Of a stretch of DNA of 64,000 bases, positions 1 to 12,515 are shown piece by piece; position 1 is the stretch's first letter; each line of letters begins with the position of its first letter. The translations under genes and the position numbers were made by a program. The notes below the pieces were generated by a model. It saw only the letters and a program-made list of their open reading frames with translations, was not told where the DNA came from and made no database searches. Origin of the DNA: Trifolium pratense (Eukaryota > Streptophyta > Magnoliopsida > Fabales > Fabaceae); the NCBI RefSeq assembly GCF_020283565.1, contig NC_060060.1, positions 46,426,015 to 46,490,014 of the forward strand. The letters run 5' to 3'.

Positions 1-514
1 TATAGCAAAAAGTTTATGAATAATCCCAAAAAAAATCACGAAAGAATAGTTTGAATGAAATGTAAATTAATAAAATAAAATTAGTGTTTAAACTAAGAAA
101 AGAAAATGTTTAGCCCATAAAAAAATATTTAATCATAATTTTAGTCCTATATTTTTACTCACTAATAAAATTAATCCTCTTCTTTGATTTTTTTAGCTTA
201 TGCGAAATAAGTTATGCAAATAAATAAATTTTTATGTATTTTTATAACTTTTTCTTTTATTTGGTTTATAAATGTTTCCAATGACGATCGAATCTAAGAC
301 TTTATACATACTACTACAAACCCGTTACCACCAGACCAAACCTAGTTGTTTATTATTATAACTTTTTCAAGATAATTTCTGAAAAAACATCTTATAAAGA
401 TGCAATTTTTGTTTGTAAAAACTTATAAATTAAAATAAAAGTTTATTTATTTACAAAAACTTAGAATTTCATTTTTTAAGGTTAAATAGTGGGAGTACCG
501 CAGTTTGAACCACG
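1..514. other. AT-rich intergenic DNA, no gene seen
   Basis: This stretch has no convincing reading frame. It holds A/T runs and a degenerate tRNA-like repeat around 275-350. I see no clear element ends. Confidence 0.5.
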
Positions 515-527
515 GTCCCTTCATTTT

Positions 528-693
528 ATTTTAATTTTTTGGTTTTCACCATCAGTTTAATCTGGTTCGGGAGTCAGTTCTGGCATCAAGTGGTTCCAGT
601 CTCCTCTCGATCGCAGTTGCGGGGGATCAAACTGTGGTTCTCTTTATCAAGTTTAGCGTTAATCACCACTGAACCAACTAACTATTGGTTACA
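528..693 (-). mobile_element. tRNA-derived SINE (family A), complete with 13-bp TSD
   Basis: Read on the minus strand, the element starts with a Pol III A-box-like sequence (TTGGTTCAGTGG, about 667-678) and a B-box-like sequence (CAGTTTGATCCCC, about 622-634), and ends in an A-rich tail at 528-540. It is flanked by a perfect 13-bp duplication, GTCCCTTCATTTT, at 515-527 and 694-706. Box arrangement, tail and target duplication together identify a SINE. Related copies lie at 3898-3985, 23522-23660 and 23680-23845. Confidence 0.85.
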
Positions 694-757
694 GTCCCTT
701 CATTTTACATGAAACTGAACTATGCTCATGAGGACTTTGCATAAACTATTTATTTTT

Positions 758-1835
758 GGCTTAAATATGTTACTAGTCCCTGCAGTTGTAGCATATTTTA
801 GTTTTGGTCCCTGCAATTTTTTTTGTTTGGTATTAGTCCCTGCACTTTGAGAAACTTTGTTTTTGGTCCTTGACATTAGTGAGTCTGTTAAAAAAAAGTG
901 AAAGTTAACGGAGTGCCACATGGCCCAATCATTTCATGCCACGTGGCACAATTATAATTTGTTATTTATAATTATTTTAACAATAATAATTAGTGACTAA
1001 AATGAAAGAAAAAAAAAAGACCAAAATCATGGTTGTCTCTTCTTCTTCATCGCCCCACCCACCAATCCCCCATCACCATAGAGACACCATCACCAAAATC
1101 ATGGCTACCTTAACTCATCGAATCACCACCACTCATAGTTCATCAAAACCCTTCAAATACAACAAATTTAGAAACCATCGGCACTCATATGGAATCATGA
1201 ACCAACCCACTCTACCCTATTTCAATTCATTCAAAATTGGACTGCAAAATTTCGAAATTTATTCATCCATTTGCGAGCAGAGGCTATAGAAGAACCGGTT
1301 AGAGTTAATTTCGAAGTTATAAGTTCGATTCACGTTCAATTTAAAACTCAAGGTTTCACTCTTCCCCCTTTCACAAAACCTTCTATTGGTGTTCATGTTG
1401 AGCAGACCCACACTCCTTCTTAACACTTGTAATAATATTAACAATGGAGGTGGTGATGGTGAAGATTGGTGATAAGGTGGTGATGGGGGGCGATGGTAGG
1501 ATGAGGATCTGTGTTTGTTTTTGGTAAGGGAATCTGTGTTTGTTTATTCTTTCTTCTATTAATATTAATTAATAATAATAAAACAAATTATAAATCAATT
1601 TTGTTATTTTATTTAATTAAATTTTAAAATAACAATTTTACCATGCCAAGTGGCATAAAATGATTGGGCCACGTGGTATTCCAGTTAACTTTCACTTTTT
1701 TTTAACAGACTCACTAATGTCAAGGACCAAAAACAAAGTTTCTCAAAGTGCAGGGACTAATACCAAACAAAAAAAATTGCAGGGACCAAAACCAAAATAT
1801 GCTACAACTGCAGGGACTAGTAACATATTTAAGCC
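758..1835. mobile_element. Mutator-like element with about 200-bp TIRs and 9-bp TSD
   Basis: The left end (758 to about 955) and right end (about 1635 to 1835) are near-identical inverted repeats, beginning GGCTTAAATATGTTACTAG. The element is flanked by TTTATTTTT at 749-757 and 1836-1844. Long TIRs plus a 9-bp duplication are the hallmark of Mutator-like elements. The 600-bp interior has no transposase. It has a short open frame (993-1289) rich in Ser, His and Pro that I do not recognise; captured host DNA is possible but unproven. Confidence 0.85.
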
Positions 1836-1844
1836 TTTATTTTT

Positions 1845-1976
1845 TTATGTCAATTTGTTTAGTGACTAGAAATTCAAACTTAAGGTGGATAATTGGAATA
1901 ACCGAGGTTCGAACTCCAACCCTTTATATATATAATGTAATGTCGTGTCAATTAAGCCAAGCTCACATGTTAAATT
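1845..1976. other. tRNA-like repeat fragment
   Basis: The stretch contains GAGGTTCGAACTCC (about 1904-1917), a B-box-like motif. Similar pieces occur near 29390 and 33560. It is probably an old SINE fragment. No gene is seen. Confidence 0.3.
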
Positions 1977-2167
1977 CTCCCTCTGTCCCAAAACTTTAGT
2001 CTTTTTAGAGTTTTGCACGGAGATTAAAAAATGATAAGTAAAATCATTTTTACCCTTACTTTATTAAGAAAGAGAAAATATATTTAATTAATGCTTTAAA
2101 TTTTGTAAAAAAATGGTAAAGTATCACTAAATGTGCATTGATTTTTTAACTAAAGTTTTGGGACAAA
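1977..2167. mobile_element. Stowaway-like MITE, right end truncated
   Basis: It begins CTCCCTCTGTCCCAAAAC and ends in the inverted counterpart GTTTTGGGACA, but the last bases of the right end are missing. The body matches the two complete copies at 16365-16615 and 18001-18249. Confidence 0.65.
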
Positions 2168-2180
2168 ATTAAAAAGATAA

Positions 2181-3107
2181 GAGCCCGTTTGGAGCGCAGG
2201 ATAGAATAGTGATAGGATAGGATATAAAACAGGATAAGGATAAGATATGATATCAGCAGGATAACAGTTATCCTCAGTTATCCTATCTTGTGTTTGGTGC
2301 AAACAGGATAACAAACATGATAACTATTATATCATGTTTTTAATACATACTTGCTCATAATAATATGATAAGATATATAAAATATTTAAATGACAAAATT
2401 ACCCTTGTAAATCAATTGTTATTTTTTTAAATTATTTTGTAATACTTTGAATTTTTAAATAAAAAATATAAATAAGTAATCAAATAATTTTATATAGTTT
2501 TAAATAAAAAAACATGTGAAAATAATAAAAGTTTAATTTTTTATATGAATCATGATCAAATAAATAACCCAATGATATATACATGTTAGATAAGCTAAAT
2601 AAATATATGATATATCTCATACGTAAATAATAAAAATAACATTGCAAAATAATTATATTTAATTTCTTATAAAATTTAAATTAATATTCATATTTTATGG
2701 TTTTTTAATAATTAGTTTACTTTAAAATATTGTAATTTTAGTATAATTTTGACTTTTTTAGATTATGTAAATTACAAAATTACCTTGTGAGAAAATCACA
2801 TGTATATTTAAAAATTAGTTATTTTATTATTAATTTACTTTCAAATTATTTTATTATTTATATTTTATTAATTTTCATTTTTTTATTTTAAAATATATTT
2901 TATAGAATAAATCAATAAATTTTTTTTTATCCTATTCTGCTGGTAACCCAGCTCAAATTCAGGATAAGAATTTTAACTAGAGAGACGGGATAAGATAAGC
3001 TACAGGATTAACTTATCATATCCTGCTGTGTCACCAAACACTGGACTGAAACAAGATATAATACAGTTATCCTATGCTGTCTCTTATCCTGTGCATCAAA
3101 CGGGCCC
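2181..3107. mobile_element. PIF/Harbinger-like non-autonomous element, TAA TSD
   Basis: The ends are GAGCCCGTTTG and CAAACGGGCCC, followed inward by imperfect inverted repeats built from GGATA/TATCC motifs. The element is flanked by TAA at 2178-2180 and 3108-3110, the 3-bp target typical of PIF/Harbinger and Tourist elements. The AT-rich interior has no open frame. Confidence 0.75.
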
Positions 3108-3203
3108 TAAAAAGACTAACGATTTGGGATGGATGAAGGATGAAGTTGTGAAAATAAGATATTTAACCTTGATTTCGGTCAAAAAAAGATATTTAACCTT
3201 GAA

Positions 3204-3466
3204 GTCAAATATCTAATGATTACGGACCATTCATATACAGTTATCCTATTTTGTGTTTGGTGCAAACAGGATAACAAACATAATAACTATTATATCATGT
3301 TTTTAATACATACTTGCTCATAATAATATGATAAGATATATAAAATATTTAAATGACAAAATTACCCTTATAAATCAATTGTTATTTTTTTAAATTATTT
3401 TGTAATACTTTGAATTTTTAAATAAAAAATGTCAAATATCTAATGATTACGGACCATTCATATACA
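3204..3466 (+). repeat. Templated insertion: copy of 2275-2469 between 37-bp direct repeats
   Basis: Positions 3238-3430 repeat 2275-2469 with a few substitutions. The inserted copy is bracketed by a 37-bp direct repeat (begins GTCAAATATCTAATGATTAC) at 3204-3240 and 3430-3466. At the left junction CAGTTATCC is shared by both sequences, so microhomology is visible. Confidence 0.85.
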
Positions 3467-3563
3467 GTATATAAATTAATCTTATTATTGTTGGCGACAC
3501 ATGCTGTGCTGTGCTCGGTGTTTATCTCGTGCTGACTGCTGAGTCTCTGTTTTTCTGTTTAGT

Positions 3564-3573
3564 TTATATATAA
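3564..3573 (+). promoter_or_regulatory. TATA box of the SPX-MFS gene
   Basis: TTATATATAA lies about 25-30 bp before the probable transcription start and about 1.3 kb before the start codon, the gap being a leader exon and intron. No GNATATNC phosphate motif was noticed between 3120 and 3600. Confidence 0.5.
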
Positions 3574-3897
3574 GCTTCTTCAGAAAAATTAGGAGAGAAT
3601 ATAAAATCGAAGCTGAAAACCGCGTTTTCTACTCATAAGCTGGAAAGTTGCAACTGATCACCGGTATGCATAATTGTTCCATTCGATCTCAATTTTCATT
3701 CTTCAAAATTACTTTTAGTATCTGCAGATATATTTTTTGGAGTTACAAGTTGTTGCTTCAAGCAAACACTTGGTATTGTAATTTCAAAGCTTAATTTTTG
3801 ACTCACTAGAAATAATCAATTAATTAATTAGCTTTGTAAGTGTTTTTAGTCTTGAATTAATTAATATCATGATATGTTGTGTTTTGCTTGATTGAAA

Positions 3898-3985
3898 TAG
3901 TTGATTGTCGCAACTGCAATCTGGATGGGCTGAATCACTTGATATCTGAACTGACCTCCGAACTAGATTAAACTGCTGATGAAAG
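3898..3985 (+). mobile_element. SINE family A, 3' fragment
   Basis: The sequence from GATTGTCGCAACTGCAATC to the short A-run matches the 3' half of the complete SINE at 528-693. The Pol III boxes are missing. Confidence 0.65.
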
Positions 3986-4411
3986 CAAAAAAATACTAGT
4001 TGATTGTGAAATGAAATTGTTATGATATGGTTAAACTATTCGTATGGCCATGAATTAGCAAACGCTTATCATGATAAGCTCTTATGTATAAGCTATTTCT
4101 ATGGAAAAAGATGAAATAAAGTTTAATTGTGTTTTGTACATGCTATAAGTTGTTTTCATAAGCTATCTTCCAGAACTTATAAAAATAAGCTAAAAAAAAA
4201 AAGCTTATAAAAATGTCATAAGTTGTTTTTATAAGTTCACCCAAACTCAATGGAGCATTCAAGTATTCAACCACTTTCATGATTAGGGTGGCTATATACC
4301 TGCTTGCTGATTTTTCTCTCTTTTTGGTTAGGTGGGCGTTATTGTTTGTTTGGTTCCTTTTTGTATTCTTTGACTGCTGTTGCTCTTCAATATTAACACT
4401 TTTTATGATTA

Positions 4412-4536
4412 AACCCACTTGAGTTGGTCTGGTGGTATTAACTTGGGACCTGGGAGTATGCTTCTCCTTAAGGTCTCAGGTTTGATTTTCTCTTGTGCCA
4501 ATTTCGATGGGCTAATTTAACTTCTTAAAAAAAAAA
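4412..4536 (+). mobile_element. tRNA-derived SINE (family B) with 14-bp TSD
   Basis: An A-box-like TTGGTCTGGTGGTATT (about 4424) and a B-box-like AGGTTTGATTTTC (about 4488) are followed by an A-rich tail. The flanks ACTTTTTATGATTA (4398-4411) and ACTTTTTGTGATTA (4537-4550) differ at one base. A second copy is on the minus strand at 62085-62205. Confidence 0.75.
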
Positions 4537-4905
4537 ACTTTTTGTGATTATGTTGTGTTAATATATTTTTATTATTTTGCGTCAAAAAAAATTATTTTGG
4601 CTTTTTCAATTTTTTTTTTTTTAAATTGTTATGACGTGTATGGTTTTCATTTTGATGAATAAGACGAGATACCCTTTTGAATTTTCACTGTTTTAACACT
4701 CCAGTTAGTAGGCGAAAGGGGTCCTAGTAATTCAGAGTTTGTTTAGGAGTGAAGGGTAAGTAAAGCCTGATCAACCCGATCGATTCGACCTTGACTGAAA
4801 CTCATTAACCACTTGAGTTCAACCACTTGGTTTGAGACCCTTTTTAATCGGTTATTGATTTTGTTTACTTTCATTGAGCAAAGTCCTTTATGATTGCAGG
4901 AAGAG

Positions 4906-7900
4906 ATGGTTGCCTTTGGGAAAAAGTTGAAAGACAGACAAATTCAAGAATGGCAAGGGTATGTATGAATGCTCTTGTGTTATTGAGGGTTAAAAAATAA
5001 TTTCGAGTTGAATATTAGTTCCAAATTAATGGTACTTTGGATTCATAAGTTTGATATTTTGTATCTATAGATATTACATAAACTACAAACTCATGAAGAA
5101 GCGAGTAAGGCAATATGCACAACAAATTGAACAGGGAACTCAAGATCGGCGGCATGTTCTCAAGGATTTCTCACGAATGTTGGATAATCAGGTTTTTGTT
5201 GTTTCCTTTGTTGAATTCTTTATTATGGAATACTAAATGAGATTGTAGAGCTCAAATTGGGTTCTGCTTATACGAGTAAATGTGATTATCTGAGTAAAAT
5301 GAATCAATCATAAATGTCGTCTTACATTGATTTTACTAAATGTTGCTGCGAATTATTTAATTAATATTTGTTTCGATCATTTTACTTTTGTTAAAATCCA
5401 GATTGAGACGATTGTGCTTTTCCTATTGGAGCAACAAGGGCTTTTGGCAAGTAGGATAGCAAAGCTTGGAGAGGTGCATAATAATTTGCAGGAGGAGCCT
5501 GAAATAAACAAAATAACTGAACTGCGAGAAGCTTATAGAGCAGTGGGACAAGATCTATTAAACCTGCTCTATTTTGTAGAGATCAACGCTATTGGCTTGC
5601 GTAAGATATTGAAGAAGTTTGATAAACGCTTTGGTTATAGATTCACTGATTACTATGTCAAAACTCGTGCAAATCATCCTTACTCCCAGCTGCAACAAGT
5701 GTTCAAGCATGTGGTAATATGTTCAGTTCAAAATTGAAAAACTGAGAAATTCTCAAACACATATTTATTATAAATATAAAAATTTGTTTCAATGAATGAA
5801 CATTGACTGAAGGATATGGGTTTGTAGGGATTAGGTGCTGTTGTGGGAGCCTTATCTCGCAATCTTCATGAGCTTCAGGATCGTCAGGGGAGCTACTTAT
5901 CGATTTATGATCAGCCCTCTCTTCCTCTCCAGGTTTCTTTTTTCATTTTCTATTCTCCTTAAAACACTAATGTTGTTTTATATATTTTTTTCCTCTTGGT
6001 GTGTGTGTGTGTTTAGTTTTGTGGCGACAAAAATTGATTTTGAATGAATTGATTTTGTAAATTTGATTATGGCTAATAGTGTGTTGAATGTAAAGCGATT
6101 TATGTTTGGATACATTCATTCATGTAAAAGTGAATTGAACATGAAATTTGATGCATAAAATCAATTGGAGAGGCAGAAGCTCCAAATTTTACATTCAAAT
6201 TAGAATTAATTCTAGAGACAAAATCAATTCTACTTGAGAACGTCCAAACATGTTTTAATGCATGCTTTATTAGCTGGTTAGGGAACAGCACAAGATTGGT
6301 GTATGATTATCCATCTTGTTTTACTTCATTTTTTATGCAGGATCCTGTCGTTGATTTGATAAATGCAGCTGTTGATAGGTTATCCAACTCAACAAACTTT
6401 CTTAACTTTATGGCACAACATGCACTCATTATGCACGATGAACTTCCTACCCCTTCGGAGGAACATGTTGACGATGAAAGATACCATTTTATGTCTCTTC
6501 TGCTGAACTTGGCAAACACATTTTTGTATATGATCAACACATATATCATTGTTCCTACAGCAGATGATTACTCTACAAGCCTTGGTGCTGCACCAACGGT
6601 TTGTGGTATTGTTATTGGGGCAATGGCTGTGGCACAGGTGTTTTCTTCTGTGTATTTCAGTGCATGGTCAAACAAGTCATACTTTAGACCTCTTGTATTC
6701 AGCAGCATAGCACTTTTCATCGGAAACATCTTTTATGCATGTGCATATGATATTCATTCAATATGGATTCTCTTAATTGGTCGTCTTTTTTGTGGGTAAG
6801 CAATATTCTATCCTCTAACTTCTCTTCCTGTCATTAGTTGATGAGCATAATTTGTCACGATGTGCCTTTTTCCTTTTGAAAAGGAGGCATTAAAACAGGA
6901 ATCTTAATCTATGAAACACAAAAATGGATGCCTGCACAACACTGAAAGATATCGATAATAATTTGAGAAATGAGAGTAATGTAATGTTACATGTGTCGGT
7001 GTCTTGTTGGTGTTAGGACACACCTTCAATCTAAAGTGTCCATGATACATAGATTTTGTATATCATTATTTTAATGAAAGTTATGTTCTTTGCTTGATTT
7101 GTGTTGTATATCAACATTTAAGACTTCTGTTTATGTTGCTGAAAACATTTGATTGCTTTTCCAGATTGGGTTCTGCCAGAGCTGTTAACCGGCGTTACAT
7201 AAGTGATTGTGTTCCACTTAAAATCCGCATGCAAGCATCAGCTGGTTTTGTCAGTGCCAGTGCTCTTGGAATGGCATGTGGTCCTGCATTAGCTGGCATA
7301 CTTCAGACCAATTTTAAGATTTACAACCTTACATTTAATCAAAATACTTTACCCGGGTGGGTTATGGCTATTGCTTGGATGGTATATCTAGTATGGTTAT
7401 GGATCTCTTTTAAGGAACCTTCTCATGATGTTGAGGAGAATCAGACACCAAATCAGTCAAATGATGGTATTGTACTTTTATTGCATCTACATGTTGATGA
7501 TTGCTTAACTTTTTTATTAAACTTCTTGTATGACTACATAATCTTAGACGACATTCCGTTTCATTCGGTACTACTCTTACTACCTGTCATTACATTTACT
7601 CCTGAATCAATTGAATGATTAATTTCGTTAGGACATAGAAGTTCAAGTACGGTTTCTTTTATTGAAAATGGGAGGAAACAAAGCATTGTTGTCACTTGAA
7701 TCAACGAAGACCTTTTCTATCCATATCTAAAGAATTATATATATTTTTTTATTTTTATGCGAATTGGTCCTTGTTATCTTAATAAATGATCCATAGATAT
7801 AGATGCATATTGTTCGGTTGCTGCACTATTCATGTTGATTGATGCATTATTCAATTTACTTGCTACTCTAGACTATCCATTGCGATGACTGATAAGATGT

Positions 7901-10876
7901 TTTATTCGTCTGTACCGTCTCTTTGTAAAGTTTGCCCTTATTTTTTAAGTTTTGATTGGTGTTTGTTGTTCAATTTTGATATGCTCCACACCAGTTCTAA
8001 TACCCATAATGCCAAATTGTTAAGATGTTGTTCTTTAATACACCGTACATTATTACTCATTTTTGCACGCCCTTTTCAGAACCATACTGTGACGGGAGCA
8101 TCATTAGGTTTCCGTTTTATGAGTTCTATGATTCTGTTGAACAGCAACTAAAAAATAACATTATTTTTCTCCCTATGCAGCAGCAGAAAATGGTGCACTA
8201 GAAAAAGGCCTAAAACAACCATTATTAATTACTTCGGATGATAAGGTAGATGAAGACAATGACCAAGATTATGATGATAGTGAGGAAGCTCCAGAGGAAT
8301 CTCGCCTACCAGCCAATTCAATTGGAGAGGCATACAGACTCCTTACACCTTCTGTAAAGGTTTGTGAAAAACTCACTGTCGCTGTTATGATATTGCAATT
8401 CTATCATGCATTAATGATTTCATTAGATACACAATTTTCTAATCATTTTTGATGTTCAGATGGAATCTTAGTTTACTGGTGTGTAAGTGACACACGTATG
8501 GTCTTCTATGAGTGTGGAAGACACTTTGGTTTTAGAAAATTATAATTGAGAAAATATAGGAATTGAACTGCTATTTGCATTTGATACAATACTAGCCGGT
8601 GAACAAGGCTCGTATATGTCAGTTACTAAGAAAGATTCTCGTGCTCTTGAGAAATTTTTGGGTTCTCTCATCCGTTGGATATATCAAAGGGCATATATTT
8701 GTGGTCGAAACACAACTGTAGACATTTATGAAGGAGAGGATCGAGACACACATATATGATGTATTATTAATTTATTATAAAGTCCTCTAGAAAGTAACCA
8801 AATTATCACTTGATAACTCAATCTAGTTTGTACAAACAAAATGCCAAGATGATATTAAAGGTCTTATTAACTCTTAAATAACTGCATTACATGAAATAGT
8901 GTTTATTACTTATTTTACACGATTAGCGTATGTTATATAATATTTCTTGTAGTGCTGTTTATTGGGAATGGATTCTCTCAAGTGTGATTTACACTTGAGA
9001 GAATAAAGTGTAATCTAACACCATCTAAATTCATTTTCTCTAAATTTTTATATGTTTATCTCTCTTAATCAATGGTAACAAACCACACTTTATTCTCTCA
9101 AGTGTAAATTACACTTGAGAGAATCCATTCCCCTGTTTATTATATAAATTTCACCATGTTCCAATGGAAGATGATGATTGGATCAAATGGAAAGTTAAAT
9201 GCTTTACCTGACCAAATTTTGTAATATCTGCAGGTTCAGTTATTGATATATTTCATGCTTAAATATGTAATGGAGATTTTACTATCTGAATCTAGTGTCG
9301 TCACAACATACTACTTCAACTGGACAACCAGCACAGTTGCTGTTTTTCTTGCTTGCCTTGGCTTGACAGTTCTTCCTGTAAACATTGTTGTTGGAAGCTA
9401 CATAAGCAACATGTTTGAGGACAGGTAATCTATACCAATATATAAAAAAGAGATGCTAAGTTTATTTTGATTTTACCCTTCATTTAAACTATTTAATGTG
9501 CAATTCTTTTCCTTTTTATCTAATTAAATAACTGAACTTTTCTAAATGACCTTATACAAATTTATAACTTCCAATTATTTTTTTTTTTGAAGAGCAGACA
9601 AGCACGTCTGCATGCTAGTTTCTAATGAAGTCCATGCTTTATTTGATTGTCAACTATAATATTTTTATTTTTTTTTGCTAAACTTGTCATCTATAATTAT
9701 GTTTATGCTCTAAGTGAATTTTCTTAAAGATGTATAGTGATGCATAATGCATGTCAATTCTTGTTAAAAAAGTTAAGGAATTATAACCCTATAGAGATTA
9801 AAATGCTTATTCTCTCAAAATGATTAAGAAAACCATTTAGAGCCTTAATATTGTTGAACATGTATTATTTTTCATAAATTGTTTGAGGGGTCATATTTTC
9901 TCTTTGTTTTAGGCAAATTCTGTTGACATCAGAAATTATGGTCTGCATCGGAGTTTTACTCAGCTTCCATGTAATCATTCCATATACTGTGCTACAATAC
10001 GTTTGTTCGGGTCTCCTTTTATTTGTTTCTGCAGAAGTACTAGAAGGTAATCTCTTATTTTTCTTTACATATGGTATTATAGCCAATATACAGCATGCTG
10101 TTAAATATTTAATACGGAACCGGGCATCTGTTTTTTACTGTTGTGATAGTAAAGGTTGAACTACAATTGTTGACGACTTCGACCTTTCTGCTTTTAAAAT
10201 TAAGGGATGAGACACTTCATTGTATGACTAATGTGCTGCCGCTGTATATATTAAGCTGCATGGAAAATGCAGATACCTATGCTGATAATACCGTATTGTT
10301 AGGTTTTGAGAAAACGTTTTGATTTAAGGAGATTACTTCTGAATATACGAAACTGACACATTAATTTCAACATGTTTATATTTCAAAGATTTTTACAGTA
10401 AATAGTTAAAACTTAAAACAGTTGTGTTTATTGTTTTGGCACAAATATGAAGAAAACGAAAAACCTCACTGTCTATTTCAAAAATCTCTCAACTTTATCG
10501 TTGTGATGTAAATGGGAAATGGACAATGTAATCATTTTCTTGCTAAGCAAGCACAGATATTCGAAAGAGTTAAAAGATGTTGTAGTTAGTTAATTGATCT
10601 GTATGACCTTTTTGACAGTATATATCATTGATTCCAGGTGTCAACTTGTCACTACTTTCACGCGTCATGTCATCAAGGCTTTCTCGCGGAACATACAATG
10701 GCGGCCTTCTATCCACTGAGGCCGGAACAATCGCTAGAGTAATTGCTGATGCTACCATTACCTTAGCTGGATTTTTGGGTCAGAGTAGCCTCCTTAATGT
10801 CACCTTGCTTCCTTCACTCATCATTTCAGTATTCTCTATCATGGCAACCTGCTATACCTACAATTCTTTATACTGA
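4906..10876 (+). CDS. SPX-MFS protein, vacuolar phosphate transporter (PHT5/VPT type), 10 coding exons
   Basis: Coding exons: 4906-4958, 5071-5191, 5402-5713, 5828-5932, 6341-6795, 7165-7466, 8181-8359, 9234-9424, 9913-10046 and 10638-10876. All have GT/AG borders and matching phases, giving 696 residues, the length usual for plant PHT5. Residues 1 to about 150 form an SPX domain: [12 protein letters not shown] start, [10 protein letters not shown] at 19-28 and [11 protein letters not shown] near 126-136 supply the lysines that bind inositol pyrophosphates in this family. From about residue 230 the chain is hydrophobic with about 10-12 membrane spans and the MFS-type loop [13 protein letters not shown]. 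An acidic loop ([10 protein letters not shown]) separates the two halves. Known members load phosphate into the vacuole. No frame damage is seen, so the gene looks functional. A leader intron precedes it; intron 7 carries a MITE. Confidence 0.93.
8964..9132. mobile_element. MITE in intron 7, 9-bp TSD, doubly palindromic ends
   Basis: The ends GGGAATGG and CCATTCCC are flanked by CTGTTTATT at 8955-8963 and 9133-9141. Each terminus is itself a hairpin (CTCTCAAGTGT, spacer, ACACTTGAGAG), and the two hairpins are inverted copies of each other. The 9-bp duplication suggests Mutator-type mobilisation. Confidence 0.8.
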
Positions 10877-12270
10877 TTTCTATCCAACGAATGCTCTTTT
10901 TCAACTAGACCTCTTTCTTTTGTCAATCAAGCTCAACAACATTTGGCAGAGCATCTTGGTTGTTAGTTATATAGGTTGTTCCAATGTGAAATTCTTGGTA
11001 AAATGGATTTCTCAATTGTCACTTTAATTTTTCTTCGATGATTTATCATTACTTTGTTGTCTGCCTGTATTTCTTTTTGGGCCAATTTTATGGTGTACAA
11101 GTGGGACGTATCTTGTATCATGCACAAGTTGGCTTCTACTACTGGATCAATAAATCACACAATTGAAAGAAAAAAAAAAAAAGAGATATATATGATGTGA
11201 TTAATTGATACAATGGTGAAAAATACACTTGTGCATAGTAGACAAAGACTTATTTTTCATCCTTTTAGCTATAGTTATGATTAAGATTAATTAGAGATGT
11301 AAATGAATTGATGCTATTAGCTATTCATGAATAAATAAATTTGTTTTGTTTAGTGCTTGATAAATGAATTGTAAGTGCAAGGTTTGATCTCCACAAAGTA
11401 CTAGTTTTTGGTAGAGATAAAAGAGACTCATCTGGGACCAAGTCTTCAATCGAAGATTAATCCAATACAATTTCAAACGCCTATTGTTTTATTAACCCAT
11501 GTGAGTTTTTCTGGGTAAAGTCATTTTGGTTTCCGAATCATACGACTCTCAGTGGTGGTCCTGACTCCTGAGCATGTTTAGGGTGTGCGATTGCACATGT
11601 ACCTAGGCATTGGGTTTTACTTGTTGAAGCTCGAACACACACACGCTTCACACATACATAAGAAGAAATCAAATTACATCGGTATACTATCTGAGTTACT
11701 CCACTTAATAACGTAACAAAGAAAAATCTACCATATTTACAATTAAATTGACAGATAATATCATATGAAATTTGACATAAACCTAAAATCATTGAGACAT
11801 TAAAGATAAAAGTATTGAGGAGGATATTGATAAGATTTATCAAACAACTAGAGAACTGACATGGTTATAGCACCAGTTCCAAAAATGTTTTTTGTTAATT
11901 CTCTTTAATAGGTTTTTTTTTTCCTTTTGTTTTTCATTCGGTTTTGGTTTGTCCCCAGTTTCAAATTTTTAAATGCCATGCACATGACTTGACTTCAGAA
12001 GAAAACAAAATACGTATATACACAAAAATAGACACTGAGATATGCCTGTCACTGCCATGTTCTTCTAAATCTTGCACATTATTTTCTAATTATTAGTGTC
12101 CATGCCTTTTCGATGTGACATTTTCAATACCTTTTTCAACATATTTTTTATCTTCCTAAATTGTATATGAAATCTCAATTTTGTCTGTGAAATTGTTAGG
12201 TGAGTGTATTACGGTGGATCACCTTTTAGTCTTTGCCTTTTTACTTAAGTTCACTACTTTTTTTATTTAA
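10877..12270. other. 3' UTR of the SPX-MFS gene, then intergenic DNA
   Basis: The 3' UTR probably ends near 11090-11110. Beyond it I see A-rich and T-rich DNA, a CA-repeat-like run near 11630-11650 and no supported gene. Confidence 0.4.
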
Positions 12271-12515
12271 CTAGTTTAGACACCCGTGCATTCTCACGGG
12301 TCATTGCCTTTTATTGATATTGAAGTTTATAAATTATGTAAAAAAAAAAAATCAGTTTGTTAATTCAACATTTTTCTCCTAAAAAAAAAGGTGTCTTACG
12401 TTGTGGTGAGTTTGTTAATAATTTTTTTTTGTTGCTTAAAAAAATTCAAGGGTATTGTTGGTATTATGAAAAGTTTACACAAAAACTCATGTATTCTCTT
12501 TATATATAGTATAGA
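12271..12515 (-). mobile_element. Short non-autonomous Helitron
   Basis: Read on the minus strand it starts TCTATACTATATATAAAG with A before it, and ends with the hairpin ACCCGTGAGAATGCACGGGT, a short spacer and CTAG with T after it. A 5' TC, a GC-rich 3' hairpin, CTRR and insertion between A and T are the Helitron signature. At 245 bp it has no coding capacity. Confidence 0.8.

Larger units (their letters stand above)
3590..4899 (+). other. 5' leader exon and leader intron of the SPX-MFS gene
   Basis: The non-coding exon runs from about 3590 to 3663 and ends CACCG before the donor GTATGC. The intron occupies 3664-4899 and ends TGATTGCAG. The start codon follows six bases into the next exon. 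The intron holds a family-A SINE fragment (3898-3985) and a family-B SINE (4412-4536). The leader boundary is inferred from splice-like signals only. Confidence 0.5.

Noticed and set aside
993..1289. 98-codon open frame in the Mutator-like element
   Set aside because: Low-complexity Ser/His/Pro composition, no domain and no splice or promoter context.
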